A stretch of 64,000 nucleotides of DNA from Myxococcales bacterium (GTDB lineage: Bacteria; Myxococcota_A; Bradymonadia; UBA7976; UBA1532). The position numbers were made by a program, and so were the translations under genes. Where the stretch lies: contig JACKDP010000005.1 of NCBI GenBank assembly GCA_020633435.1, positions 1 to 64,000 on the forward strand, in the 5' to 3' direction. The notes below the pieces were generated by a model. It had not been told where the DNA came from. It did not search any database and saw only the letters and a program-made list of their open reading frames with translations. How positions within the stretch are numbered: the stretch's first letter is position 1; each line of letters begins with the position of its first letter. Positions 1 through 9,217 of this stretch are shown piece by piece.

Positions 1-253
1 GTCGTCCAGCGCCTCCATGCGGACTGCGGGGGCTGGCGTGCAGGACGCCTCGAGCTCAAGCTGGTTCGGCTCCCCGCCATCGCGTCGCTGACGCGCCGTT
101 GCGCTGGTTTGCGCGCGCCGGCGACCGCTCGCCAAGGGCTGCGCCGCACAACGCGTCGACCTGGGCACCCAGGAGCGACTCGGTGACGTTCTTGAGGAGC
201 TCGGCGACCACGTCGTCAGGCGTGTCCTCGGTCAGCTTGCCGGGCCCTTCCAT
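1..253 (-). pseudogene. IS256-family transposase, N-terminal remnant
   Basis: Reading down from 253, the first 65 codons give a typical start of an IS256 (mutator) transposase: a helical stretch, then CGAALGERSPARANQRNG, matching the family's conserved CGA..YGER.P.R...RNG segment. The reading frame then stops at 56. The remaining bases to the window edge read, without a start, as EASCTPAPAVRMEALDD, which resembles the later family segment EAY..GVSTR.VEALV, so an internal piece seems to be missing. No DDE catalytic region is visible. It is a decayed element; the rest may lie left of the window. Family assignment rests on the short motif only. Confidence 0.55.
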
Positions 254-731
254 CCATCTTCATGTCGACCGCCGTTCCCGGCTTCGGCCGGGTTGTCTTT
301 GGTTGGGCGACTTGAAGGTGACGCGGTGGTCCCTCTTCTTCCAGGCCCTGAGCGCCCGCGGCTGACGCCGAGGCTGGTGCCGGAGTCACGTCAGGGCTCG
401 TACACCATGTCTGTGGACTCTACCTGGTGGCGGTCCTCTGAACTCCGGCCTGCCCGGCTCTCTGCTGGGTGGCGCTGTTTGAACTTCGCTCCACCAGACC
501 CGCACGGGAACCGGAGGTCCGGGATTCTTGGTGGACCGGCGCTCGAGCTGCTTTTGCGGGCGTCGCCGGAGCTGTCCTCGCAGTCCACCGCCGCGCGGGT
601 GCTGGTTGGCCCTGTCGTGCGGCTGGTCCCCGAGGTCGAGCCTGGCGGCTCGTCCGCTTGGGCCTCGGCGCTCGACCGCACCCAGGGACGTCCAGCCGAG
701 CCGGTCGTCGTTGGTGGCGCCGTCGGGCGGA
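254..731. other. No recognisable gene
   Basis: 478 bases between the transposase remnant and the AraC-type gene. Short open frames exist on both strands, but their products are of low complexity and match no family I know. It is probably debris linked to the decayed insertion sequence. No clear tRNA or intrinsic terminator was seen. Confidence 0.4.
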
Positions 732-1751
732 TCAGGCGGGGCCGGCGCGGCGGAACGCGGCGGGGGTGCGGCCCGTCCAGCGACGGAAGGCGCGGTTGAA
801 GGAGCGCTCGTCCGCGTAGCCGACGAGGAAGGCGACGTCGTCGACCGACAGGCGGCGGTTGTGGAGCAGGGCTTCGGCGCGGCGCTGGCGGTGCCGGTTG
901 AGCAGGTCGGAGAGGGTGGTGCCGGCGTCGCGGGCGCGGCGCTGCAGGGTGCGGACGCTGGTGCCGAGGGCCTCGGCGACCGCCTCGACGCTGAAGGCGC
1001 CGGTCTCGCCCGCCTGGACGATGGCGGCCTGGAGGTCGGCCGTCTCGTCCGTCACCGGCACCGGGTTGGGCTCGTACTGGGCCAGGTGGGTGGTGATGAA
1101 GCGGTAGAGGTTGGGGTCGGCGCCGGTGATGGGCTGGTCGAGGGCGTCGGGGTGCAGGCGCAAGGCGTAGCGACTGGCGCCGAAGGCGGGCACCTGGCCG
1201 AAGAAGGCTTCGTAGCGAGACAGCGTGTCGCGGGGAGCGTGGGCCAGCTCGACCCGCGCGAGCAGGGCGGGGGTGAGGCCGAGGGCGATGAACTGCCGCC
1301 AGGTGTGCGCGACCGAGGCCTCCATGATGGTGGGGGAGTCCGGGAAGGCGGCGTGGTGGAAGGTGAGGCCGTCGGCGAGGGGCTCGACGGAGAGGTGGGA
1401 CGAGACGGTGTGCACGTAGCGCTGCATGAGCGGGAACGTCGCGCCGATCGTGCGGCAGTGGCGGCCCGCGTAGGTGAGGGCCCCGAAGGTGTTCGGCGGG
1501 ATGGACTCGGCCAGGGTGAGGCCGAGGGCCTCCTGGGGGAAGCGGGCCTCCAGGAGCGCGAGCAGGCGGCGGGGGCCCTCGGCGTGGAGGTGGCGCTCGG
1601 AGTCTTGCAGGGCCTCGGGGCCGTAGCCGAGGGCGCCGTGGATGTCCTCCCGGCTCACGCCCCGGACCATCGCGAACATGGCCATCCGCTGGATGAAGGC
1701 CGCGAGGACCGTGACTTCCTTGGCGTGGGCTGTCCTGGGTGTGTCGTGCAT
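732..1751 (-). CDS. AraC-family transcriptional regulator with N-terminal ligand domain
   Basis: 339 aa. The last ~100 residues form an AraC/XylS DNA-binding domain with two helix-turn-helix units: AEALGTSVRTLQRRARDAG and then DVAFLVGYADERSFNRAFRR, followed by WTGRTPAAFRR, the normal end of the family. The first ~230 residues fit the effector-binding domain of the OruR/ArgR-like (Arabinose_bd) subgroup, whose ligands vary. The ATG at 1751 is chosen over an upstream TTG at 1802 because TAGGAC sits just in front of it. It is divergent from the SRPBCC gene at 1877, so it probably controls that gene and itself from the shared 125-bp gap; this is inferred from layout. Ligand unknown. Confidence 0.88.
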   Translation of the reverse strand: MHDTPRTAHAKEVTVLAAFIQRMAMFAMVRGVSREDIHGALGYGPEALQDSERHLHAEGPRRLLALLEARFPQEALGLTLAESIPPNTFGALTYAGRHCRTIGATFPLMQRYVHTVSSHLSVEPLADGLTFHHAAFPDSPTIMEASVAHTWRQFIALGLTPALLARVELAHAPRDTLSRYEAFFGQVPAFGASRYALRLHPDALDQPITGADPNLYRFITTHLAQYEPNPVPVTDETADLQAAIVQAGETGAFSVEAVAEALGTSVRTLQRRARDAGTTLSDLLNRHRQRRAEALLHNRRLSVDDVAFLVGYADERSFNRAFRRWTGRTPAAFRRAGPA

Positions 1752-1876
1752 TGTCCTACCGAGCCGTCCTGACGCGCTGGATACTGACCGAGCGAGTGGC
1801 AAGCAGCCCTCGCCGCACCATCACACGTTAGCGCAACGCGTCGGGGCTGGCACGGCCCCGGAGGGAGCATTTCGCC

Positions 1877-2293
1877 ATGAAGCACCGCCTGTATCACGCC
1901 CGTGAGCTGCCCGCGTCGCTGGAGGCCGCCTGGCCGCTGTTCGACTTCCCCTCGGCCGGCTGGACGCTGACGGGGGGCGGGGAGCGGGAGGTCGGCACGC
2001 GGCGCGAGATCGAGATCCCGGGGCTGGGACGCATCGTGGACGAGCTCACCGCGTACGAGCGCAGCGAGCACCACGTGGGCTTCTCGTACCGCCTCGTCAA
2101 CGATGACAACCCGATGCGGGCGGTGGGCTACCAGGGCACGGCGCGGATGTATCGCAACAGCACCGACCCCGGCCGCTGCTTCATGGTCTACACGTCGTTC
2201 TGGGATGAGATGTCGCCCGAGATGGCGGCCGCCCTGCCCGGCATGATCACCACGCAGTTCGATGAGATCTTCAAGGGGCTCCAGGCGGAGTAG
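1877..2293 (+). CDS. SRPBCC-fold (START/Bet v1-like) protein
   Basis: 138 aa, no signal peptide. The pattern of an initial HARELPASLEAAWPLF helix, alternating beta strands with E-I-P-G-L-G and HHVGFSYRLV, a Gly/Thr/Phe-rich core and a long C-terminal helix (GMITTQFDEIFKGLQAE) is typical of the SRPBCC lipid-binding superfamily, often called polyketide cyclase or coenzyme Q-binding-like. Such proteins bind a hydrophobic ligand in a cavity; the ligand here cannot be told. A strong GGAGGGAG lies before the ATG. It is divergent from the AraC-type regulator and overlaps the end of the convergent gene by 23 bp. Superfamily call is moderately sure; function unknown. Confidence 0.7.
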   Translation: MKHRLYHARELPASLEAAWPLFDFPSAGWTLTGGGEREVGTRREIEIPGLGRIVDELTAYERSEHHVGFSYRLVNDDNPMRAVGYQGTARMYRNSTDPGRCFMVYTSFWDEMSPEMAAALPGMITTQFDEIFKGLQAE

Positions 2294-2978
2294 ACGGCGC
2301 GCCCACGCGCTGCGCGAGGGCGTAGAGGCGGCCCAGCGGGGTGTGGGGCTTGGGGCACCAGGCCACCCGCTCCCGCTCCGCCGTCTCCAGCCCGACCATC
2401 ACGCCGTCGAGCCCGGCGCGGAGAGGTGCGGGGCGCGCGGCGGCTTCGGCCACCCAGGCGTCGAGCTCCGGCGGCGCGGCCACGGGTGCGCCGCCGGGGA
2501 GCCGCACCGCGCCGACCGCGACCGGGATGAGCGCCCAGGGCGCCGAGAAGGTGGGGACGACGAGCAGGCGCCACGGGGCGGAATCACCAGCAAGATCAAC
2601 GGCTTCGCGGGCCGGCCGGAGCGGGTCGAAGGTGAGGCGCCGCAGCGCCCACTCGGCGCGCTCGAGCCAGGCGTCGTCGGCCTCGGCGGCCTCGTCGCGC
2701 AGGCGCTGCAACGCGGCGGCCCAGCGCGCGCCGCGCATGAGCGCCGGCGGCGCGGCGCCCAGCGGCGCGAGGGCGACCAGCAGGTGCGCGCTGGCCAGCA
2801 GATCCTGCGCGGCCGCCTTCGACGCCGCGGGCAGGGCGTCGAGGTCGGCGCGGCACCGCTCCGCGAGGTCCTCCACGGCCATGGCGTCCGCCAGCAGCCC
2901 GGCGACGTCGGCCCCCGGGGCCGAGGCCGCCACCCGGGCGGCGAGGGCCGCGCGCGTCGCCTCGCTCAGGGGGCCCAT
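2271..2978 (-). CDS. Hypothetical protein
   Basis: 235 aa, Ala/Leu/Arg-rich, predicted mostly helical, without signal peptide or transmembrane segment. I do not recognise a family. The start is placed at the ATG at 2978 (MGPLSEATRAAL), five bases after the stop of the metalloprotease gene; longer versions would run into that gene. Its position as the last gene of the minus-strand run 9040-2271 suggests co-transcription with the lipoprotein hydrolases. Its 3' end overlaps the convergent SRPBCC gene. Confidence 0.6.
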   Translation of the reverse strand: MGPLSEATRAALAARVAASAPGADVAGLLADAMAVEDLAERCRADLDALPAASKAAAQDLLASAHLLVALAPLGAAPPALMRGARWAAALQRLRDEAAEADDAWLERAEWALRRLTFDPLRPAREAVDLAGDSAPWRLLVVPTFSAPWALIPVAVGAVRLPGGAPVAAPPELDAWVAEAAARPAPLRAGLDGVMVGLETAERERVAWCPKPHTPLGRLYALAQRVGAPSTPPGAP

Positions 2979-2983
2979 GCGGT

Positions 2984-5938
2984 CTACAGGGCCTGGTCGT
3001 AGTCGGTGGGCGCGAAGCGGTCGGTCCCGGTGTACTGCAGCTCGAGCTTCGAGACGCCATCGCCGCGGTTGGCCGTGACCTGGAAGGAGCCGTCCCCCTG
3101 GACGGGCGCTGACCACGTCCCCTCGCTGCCATCCGCGAACGTGAGGGTGAGCAGGACCTGGCCGCCGTTCACCGGCAGGCCGATGGCGTTGACGACGACC
3201 ACCGTCCCGAAGACCTCGAAGATCTGGGCGTCGCGGCGGCCGAGGTCGACGCCCGGGATGCGGGTGGCCAGGGCGGCCTGGACCGCGGCGGTGACGCCCC
3301 CGAGGCGAGTGGCCGTGCGCTCGTCCTGGGGACCCTTGCCCGGATCGATGACCTCCCCGTTGATGCTCAGCAGGTTGAGCGGCAGCTTCTGCTGCTCGCG
3401 GAGGAGGACCGGCACGTCGCCGGTGAACTCGAAGAGGGCGTCGATGCTGCGGACCTCGCCCGGATCGAGCCGCAGGCGCGTCGTCTGCAGGTAGGCGCGG
3501 TAGCGGGCCTCCGTCTGGTTGGCGTTGATGTGCATCATCGCCGTCTGGGGGTAGGGGTTGCGGATCTCGACCCGCGTGGCCACCCGCGTGGCCGGGGAGG
3601 CCGCGCCGGTGTAGAAGCGGTGGTAGTTGCTCTGGGCGATGTTGTTGAGCTCGGTGGCCTCGACGATCGTGGGATCATTGGGGTTCTGGTACAGCGGGAT
3701 GCGGGCTTCGACGCAGAAGTGGCCCTCGGACGGGGGCCGCCAGCAGTCGGCGCAGACGGCCTCGACCATGGCCCCGGCGGGCACGTCCACCTGCACGCTG
3801 CCCACCAGCATGCCGGGCGGGTCGCCCCCGAGGTTGAAGTTCTTGATGTAGAAGTCGACGGTGACGCCCGGCGCGTCGCCGGTGCCCGGGTTCTCCACCT
3901 TCGCGACGAGCGTGTTCAGCTTGCCGACCCACGGGGTGTTGAGCCACTCGGGATCGGCCAGCGACCGGGCGTTGCGGACCTCGATGGACGGGCTCTGCCA
4001 CGGCGGCGGGTTCCAGGGCCGCAGGGCCGGGTCGGGGCGGAACGTCCCGTACTCGACGGTGACGTTGGCCCGGTCGACGTCCGCGCTGTTCACGGTGACG
4101 CGCAGCTCGTTGGCGGGCGGGTCGCGCTGCTCGAAGCGATCGCCGACGCCGAGGGCCGGGCCGTCCGAGCCGGCCTGGATGGGGACGAGCAGCAGCGGCG
4201 GCCGCGCGATGGGGGAGTCGGCGGGATCGGAGATGCGATCCGTGCCCAGCACGACGCCCGGGGCGGCCTGGGGGATGGGCGCGCCGTGATCGCCGATGTG
4301 GCCGGCCTGGCGCAGCCGATACTCGAAGTAGTAGTTCCAGCCGGCGGTCACCCGGACCTCCACGCCGATCTTCTCGCCCGGGGCCGGGGTGATGCGGCCC
4401 ACCGGGGTGAGATCGACGGTGTCCATGGCCATGGGGGTGGGCTGGAAGGCCAGCAGGCTGGCCGGGTCGACCCAGCCCAGAAGCAGGCGCTGGCTCAGGG
4501 TGAGGTGGGGCAGGAACGTCTCGGCGTGCATGAGCTCCCAGGCGCCCGTGTTCCGGCCTGGGACGTCGGGGGTGTACTCATCGCCCAGGCCCAGGTTGTG
4601 GCCGAACTCATGGGCGTAGGTGGCATAGACCTCGCGGCCATCCAGGGCCGTCCAGTCATTGGGCATGCTGGTGAAGGCGGGGCTGCGGCTGACATTGTCC
4701 CGGAAGGTGAAGGGGCCCCAGGAGCCGATGGCCGAGGGCCAGGCGAAGTGGCGCGTCTGCACCGTCTGGCAGTCCTTGCTGCACCGATCATAGACCGCGG
4801 TGTTGCCATCGTCGCAGACCTCGCCGACGCTCACGATGCCATCGCCGCACTGGGCCGGCATGATGCACGGGGCCGCGACGCCGGGGTCGAGGGCGTCGAT
4901 GAGACCGTCGCAGTCATTGTCGAGGCCGTCGCAGATCTCGGTGCCGCCGTTGGTCATGACACAGGGATCGGCGGCCGGGATGTTCCACGTCGGCGTGACG
5001 AAGAGGATGACATCGAAGGTCGTGAGATCGAGGGCCGGCAGCGTGTCCTGGATGGTGTTGATGAGGCGCTGCAGGCGGTCGGACCAGGCCCACCCGTCCT
5101 CGAACGTCTGGGCGAAGGTGCGGTCGAGCCGGACGGGGCCGGCGGCCTCGGCGGTGACGGTCAGGCGGCCGCCGGAGACCTCGTTCCAGAAGGCCGCGAC
5201 ACTGCGGACCTCGCCGCCGACGTTCACGCCGTTGACCACATGGTCGAGCCAGTTGGCCTTGAAGCCATCCATGATGGCCGTGTCGGCCGGGTACTGGGCG
5301 TCGGTGAAGTCGACGAAGACGATGAGGACGTGGCGGTTGCCCGACTGCGGGTTGACGTTGAAGTTCTGGACGCCGGGGCCGCCACCGCCCCAGGCGTCGG
5401 CCGCGCGGGGCAGGGGGGCCTGCACGTCGGTGGGGCCGTCGAACCAGCGCGGCGGGCCGAAGTCGTCGTCGGGCCAGTCGAGCGTGACGTCGAAGGGCAC
5501 CTCGGCCACCACGGCGCCCAGGTGCAGGGCCTGGAGGGCGTAGCTGCCCGGCTTCCAGCCCGCGAGGAGCATGATCCGGGGGTTGGCGGGATCGAAGTCC
5601 GCGTCGCGGCTCGGGGAGACGAAGCCCCCGGCCGGGCCGCCAGCGACCTGGAACGTCACGTCGTCGAAGGCCACGCCGTTCACGCGGACCTTCACTTGCC
5701 GCCAGGCGCCCACGAAGAGGGGGTCGATGGCGTCGAGCTCGACGACGGGCACGCCAGCGTCGGCGCCGCCGTCCCCCGGGGCGCCGTCGGTGGGGCCGCC
5801 ATCGCCGGCCGCGTCGACGGCGCCGCTGTCGCCGGGCGGCCCCGCGTCGGAGGCGCCGCTGTCGCGGTTGAAGAAGCTCGGATCACAGCCGAGCGGGACG
5901 AGGGCGAGCAGGGCGGCGTGGAGCGCGAGGTGTCTCAT
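2984..5938 (-). CDS. Secreted zinc metalloprotease lipoprotein (M6-like) with internal Cys-rich insert
   Basis: 984 aa. A signal peptide ends in the lipobox LVPLGC, followed by a Ser/Asp/Gly-rich linker. Next is an Ig/IPT-like domain (~50-140), then the peptidase domain. HEFGHNLGLGDEY at 443-455 gives the zinc ligands and catalytic Glu of the HExxHxxGxxD type; gluzincin/metzincin-like M6 peptidases are the closest family I know. An insert at ~330-395 holds a MopE-type motif (CDGLDNDCDG) and a CGDGIVSVGEVCDDGN motif (DUF4215 type, Cys-rich). The C-terminal third has CARDB-like and carboxypeptidase-regulatory-like beta domains. It probably degrades extracellular protein. It follows the SGNH genes on the same strand with a ~127-bp gap. 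Confidence 0.85.
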   Translation of the reverse strand: MRHLALHAALLALVPLGCDPSFFNRDSGASDAGPPGDSGAVDAAGDGGPTDGAPGDGGADAGVPVVELDAIDPLFVGAWRQVKVRVNGVAFDDVTFQVAGGPAGGFVSPSRDADFDPANPRIMLLAGWKPGSYALQALHLGAVVAEVPFDVTLDWPDDDFGPPRWFDGPTDVQAPLPRAADAWGGGGPGVQNFNVNPQSGNRHVLIVFVDFTDAQYPADTAIMDGFKANWLDHVVNGVNVGGEVRSVAAFWNEVSGGRLTVTAEAAGPVRLDRTFAQTFEDGWAWSDRLQRLINTIQDTLPALDLTTFDVILFVTPTWNIPAADPCVMTNGGTEICDGLDNDCDGLIDALDPGVAAPCIMPAQCGDGIVSVGEVCDDGNTAVYDRCSKDCQTVQTRHFAWPSAIGSWGPFTFRDNVSRSPAFTSMPNDWTALDGREVYATYAHEFGHNLGLGDEYTPDVPGRNTGAWELMHAETFLPHLTLSQRLLLGWVDPASLLAFQPTPMAMDTVDLTPVGRITPAPGEKIGVEVRVTAGWNYYFEYRLRQAGHIGDHGAPIPQAAPGVVLGTDRISDPADSPIARPPLLLVPIQAGSDGPALGVGDRFEQRDPPANELRVTVNSADVDRANVTVEYGTFRPDPALRPWNPPPWQSPSIEVRNARSLADPEWLNTPWVGKLNTLVAKVENPGTGDAPGVTVDFYIKNFNLGGDPPGMLVGSVQVDVPAGAMVEAVCADCWRPPSEGHFCVEARIPLYQNPNDPTIVEATELNNIAQSNYHRFYTGAASPATRVATRVEIRNPYPQTAMMHINANQTEARYRAYLQTTRLRLDPGEVRSIDALFEFTGDVPVLLREQQKLPLNLLSINGEVIDPGKGPQDERTATRLGGVTAAVQAALATRIPGVDLGRRDAQIFEVFGTVVVVNAIGLPVNGGQVLLTLTFADGSEGTWSAPVQGDGSFQVTANRGDGVSKLELQYTGTDRFAPTDYDQAL

Positions 5939-6065
5939 GGGACCTCCAGGCGTGTGTTGCCGCCCGCGGTGGCGCGAGCGGCGGACACTCCACGCTAGGC
6001 GGCTCGGCGCGCCCTGGCAACCGGGGGGGCCGGCGCGCGCCTGCTGCGTGGGTCGGCCACACCGG

Positions 6066-7535
6066 TCAAGGGGGCTCCTCCAGGACCACGAGCAGGTACT
6101 CGCCGGCGCGCTCGACGCCGCCACGGCTGGTGAAGGTGTCGGCGACGAGGTACCAGGTGCCGGCCTCCAGGCTTGCCTGCAGGCTGGTGTGGGCGCGGAC
6201 GAGGCAGGTGCCCGGGTCGCGGGCGTCGGCGAGCAGGTGCAGGTCGACGTCGACGTCGCCGCGGTCGAGGACGTGGGCCTGGATGACGGTGGGGCGGTCG
6301 AGGACGAGGCGGTAGACGTGCTCGGGGCCCGACTCGTCCTGGGGGGCGTCGCAGCCCGGGTAGGCGTCCAGGTCGCGGGCCCCCGTCCGGGTGTCGGCGA
6401 GGGCGCTGAAGGGCAGGCGGTCGATGGTGAAGGCGTCGCGGACGGGGCTGGGCGCGTCGGGAGCGGGGGCGTCGCCGAGGACGGCCTCGACGAGGCCGTG
6501 CAACGCCTGAATCGTCAAGAGATTCCGCCAGTTGTAGCCAGCGGTGAGGCCCGCAGCCGTGAAGTCGCAGGCGCGGCTGCGGCCCCCGGCGCGGTAGGTG
6601 GTGGGGTGGATGCCGTCGGCCCCGATGCCGTGGTCGGGCAGGGCGGCGAGGGCGAGGTGCAGGTCGACGAAGGGGACCTGGCGGGCCTGGGCCACGGCGC
6701 GCACGACGGCGTTGTAGCCGGGGACGCGGGCGTCGGCCTCGGGGTCGTCGTCCCGCGGCATGATGCTCGACAGGATGGGGAGGGTGCCCGCGGCCAGCAG
6801 CCGGTCGGTGAGCGTCAGCAGGTTGGCGGCGTAGGCGTCGATGTCGCGGAGCTGCAGATCGTTGGTGCCGTACATGACGACGCCGAAGCGGGGATCGACG
6901 GCGGCGAGCTCCTGGTCGACCGGGGCGGGGTCGCCGCCGATGGCCCAGCCGGCGCTGCGGCCCGGGACGGCGCAGAGGCTCTCGCGCTGGTAGGGCGTCG
7001 TCCCGGCGGCGTCCCCCGCGAGGAAGTGGGCCACCGTCGAGGCGAGGGCGTCGCGGCCGCCGAGGTCCACGGCGTCCCCCGCGAAGCAGTGCACGAAGCT
7101 GGTGCTGGCCGTGGCCGAGGCGCCGATCTTGGCGAAGACGCGCGCGTCACGGGCAGGGCCGGCGCGGACGACGGCGCGCAGGTGGCGGACCTGGGCCGGG
7201 GTGAGCGGCGAGACGAGGCGGTCGGGCGGGTACCAGGCCGGGCCTTCGGCCGCGTCGGGCGGGGCCGCGTCGGGCGGGCTCGCGTCGGCCGGGCCCGCGT
7301 CGGCCGGGCCCGCGTCGGGCCAGGCGGCGTCCAGGGTGCCAGCGTCCAGCGTGGCGGCGTCGGCCGGGCTCGCGTCGTGGGCGTCGGGCGGGGGCGCGCC
7401 ATCCCGCGGCGTGGCGTCGGGGGTCCGGGCGTCGGGACGCGCCGCGTCGGGCGCCCCGTCGAGCCCCGGCGTGGCGTCGAGCTCGAGGGCCGGATCGCAG
7501 CCCAGGAGCGCCAGCGCCAGGGCCCACCGCCTCAT
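6066..7535 (-). CDS. SGNH/GDSL-hydrolase-like lipoprotein, altered block I
   Basis: 489 aa. Lipobox LALLGC, then ~90 residues of Asp-Ala-Pro repeats that look like a spacer, then an SGNH-type domain. Block III (YGTNDLQ) and block V (DGIHP) are present. Block I, which should read GDS, is IGASA: Ser140 is kept but the preceding Asp is Ala. The last ~110 residues resemble a PPC (bacterial pre-peptidase C-terminal) domain, ending GEYLLVVLEEP. The start codon overlaps the stop of the upstream paralogue (ATGA), so the two are translated together. Likely a cell-surface esterase or a non-hydrolytic binding copy. Substrate unknown. Confidence 0.8.
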   Translation of the reverse strand: MRRWALALALLGCDPALELDATPGLDGAPDAARPDARTPDATPRDGAPPPDAHDASPADAATLDAGTLDAAWPDAGPADAGPADASPPDAAPPDAAEGPAWYPPDRLVSPLTPAQVRHLRAVVRAGPARDARVFAKIGASATASTSFVHCFAGDAVDLGGRDALASTVAHFLAGDAAGTTPYQRESLCAVPGRSAGWAIGGDPAPVDQELAAVDPRFGVVMYGTNDLQLRDIDAYAANLLTLTDRLLAAGTLPILSSIMPRDDDPEADARVPGYNAVVRAVAQARQVPFVDLHLALAALPDHGIGADGIHPTTYRAGGRSRACDFTAAGLTAGYNWRNLLTIQALHGLVEAVLGDAPAPDAPSPVRDAFTIDRLPFSALADTRTGARDLDAYPGCDAPQDESGPEHVYRLVLDRPTVIQAHVLDRGDVDVDLHLLADARDPGTCLVRAHTSLQASLEAGTWYLVADTFTSRGGVERAGEYLLVVLEEPP

Positions 7536-9040
7536 GGATCGGCCACCAGGACGAAGAGGTACTCGCCGGCGTGGGACTGGCCCCCGTTGCCGACGAACGA
7601 GTCGAGGACGAAGTACCAGGTGCCCGGGTCGAGGCTCGCCGCGAAGCCGGTGTGGTCGCGGTCGAGGCAGGCGGCGGGATCGGTGTCGCCCAGCAGGTGG
7701 ATGTCGATGTCGACGTCGCCGCGGTCGAAGACGTAGGCGCGCAGCGTCGTGGGGGCGTCGAGGTCGAGCCGGTAGACGTACTCGGGGCCCGACTCGTCCT
7801 GGTTGGCGCCGCAGCCGGGGTAGCGGTCGAAGGCCCGGCTGGTGGCCTCCCGGGTGTCGGCCACATGGGTGAACGGGAAGGTGTCGATGACGAAGGGATC
7901 GTCGGGCGTGCCGCGGCCGGCGCGGGGCGGCGCCGGGGGATCGGGCGGCGCCTCGTCGCCGAGCACGCTCTGCAGCACGCGGTGCAAGCTCTCGATCGTC
8001 AACAGGTTTCGCCAGTTGTAGCCGTGCTGGAGCCCGGCCTCGGTGAACGAGCAGGGCAGGTAGGCGCCGTCGCGCTGGTAGGTGCTGCCGTGCAGGCGGT
8101 CCCCGGCGAGGCCGTAGCGGGGCAGGGGCCGCAGGGCCATCTCCAGGTCCATGAAGGGGATCTGCCGCCCCTCGGCGATGCCCCGCACGATGGCGTTGTA
8201 GGAGGGCACCACGTCGTCGGCCGCCGCGCTGTCGCCGCGGGGCGGGATGGAGGAGAGCAGCGGGATGATGCCCTGCGAGAGCAGCAGGTCGACGATGTCG
8301 AACATCTCGTCGGCGTAGGCGGTGATGTTGGCCCGCTGGATGTCGTTGGTGCCGAACATCACGACGGCCAGGCGCGGGTCGAGGGCGTCGACCTCCTGGT
8401 CGATGGGGCTGGGGTCGCCGCGCAGGGCGCTGATGGCGCTCCAGCCCACGGTGGCGGCGGCGGAGTCGCGGCGGAAGGGATCGGTGCCGGCGGCGCTCCC
8501 GCCGAGGAAGTGGCGGATGGTGCCGGCGAGGGCGTCGCGGCCGGCGAGCTCGACGCCGTTGCCGGCGAAGCACTTGAGGAAGCTGTTGGAGACCGTCAGC
8601 GAGTCGCCGATCTTGGCGAAGACGTTGCCGCGGCGGCCCGCGTCGCGGGCGACGATCTGCCGCAGGCTCGCCTGGACGGCGGGCGTCAGCGGGGAGTGCA
8701 GGCGGCCGGCGACGTAGCGCGCGGGGCCCTCGGCGGGCGGGGGCGGGGCCATGTCGGGGGGCGGCACCTCGGCGTCGCGCGGGGGCGGCGGGCGGTCGGC
8801 GTCCGGCACCTCGGCGTCGGGCGCGGGCGCCATGTCCGGCGGCGGGGGGCCCGCGTCCAGAGGGTCGGCGGCGTCGGACTCGATGGCGGGGGCGGCGTCG
8901 GGCGGTGGGGCCGCGTCGGCCGGGCTGGCGTCGATGATGTGCAGGACGTCGGCGCCCTGATACAGCGCCTCGCCCGCCTCGAGGCTGGGATCACAGCCGA
9001 GCAAGAGCAGCAACAGCAGGGGCGCGCAGCGTCGAGACAT
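7532..9040 (-). CDS. SGNH/GDSL-hydrolase lipoprotein
   Basis: 502 aa. Signal peptide with lipobox LLLGC, Asp/Pro/Ala-rich linker to ~110, then an SGNH hydrolase domain with all blocks: IGDSLTVSNSF (nucleophile Ser147), FGTNDIQ (block III) and GDRLH (block V Asp and His). A C-terminal PPC-like beta domain follows, with YVFDRGDVDIDIHLLG and a WYFVLDSF strand. SGNH enzymes deacylate esters such as acetylated sugars or lipids. It is the first gene of the minus-strand run that continues into its paralogue, the metalloprotease and a hypothetical gene. Its layout is the same as the next gene's, so the pair arose by tandem duplication. Confidence 0.87.
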   Translation of the reverse strand: MSRRCAPLLLLLLLGCDPSLEAGEALYQGADVLHIIDASPADAAPPPDAAPAIESDAADPLDAGPPPPDMAPAPDAEVPDADRPPPPRDAEVPPPDMAPPPPAEGPARYVAGRLHSPLTPAVQASLRQIVARDAGRRGNVFAKIGDSLTVSNSFLKCFAGNGVELAGRDALAGTIRHFLGGSAAGTDPFRRDSAAATVGWSAISALRGDPSPIDQEVDALDPRLAVVMFGTNDIQRANITAYADEMFDIVDLLLSQGIIPLLSSIPPRGDSAAADDVVPSYNAIVRGIAEGRQIPFMDLEMALRPLPRYGLAGDRLHGSTYQRDGAYLPCSFTEAGLQHGYNWRNLLTIESLHRVLQSVLGDEAPPDPPAPPRAGRGTPDDPFVIDTFPFTHVADTREATSRAFDRYPGCGANQDESGPEYVYRLDLDAPTTLRAYVFDRGDVDIDIHLLGDTDPAACLDRDHTGFAASLDPGTWYFVLDSFVGNGGQSHAGEYLFVLVADP

Positions 9041-9217
9041 GGGCTCCTCACCAGGCCGTCGACCCCCTTGGGGCCCCCGGCAGGCTCAACCTTATCCGAC
9101 GGCGGGGCGGCGGAGCGAGCGGCCCCGCGCGCGCGAGATCGATCCTGACCAAAAAATTGACGCTTCGCCAAAACGACAGAAACCTACAGCCATCCACACG
9201 CCGACCAGGGGGTTTCC

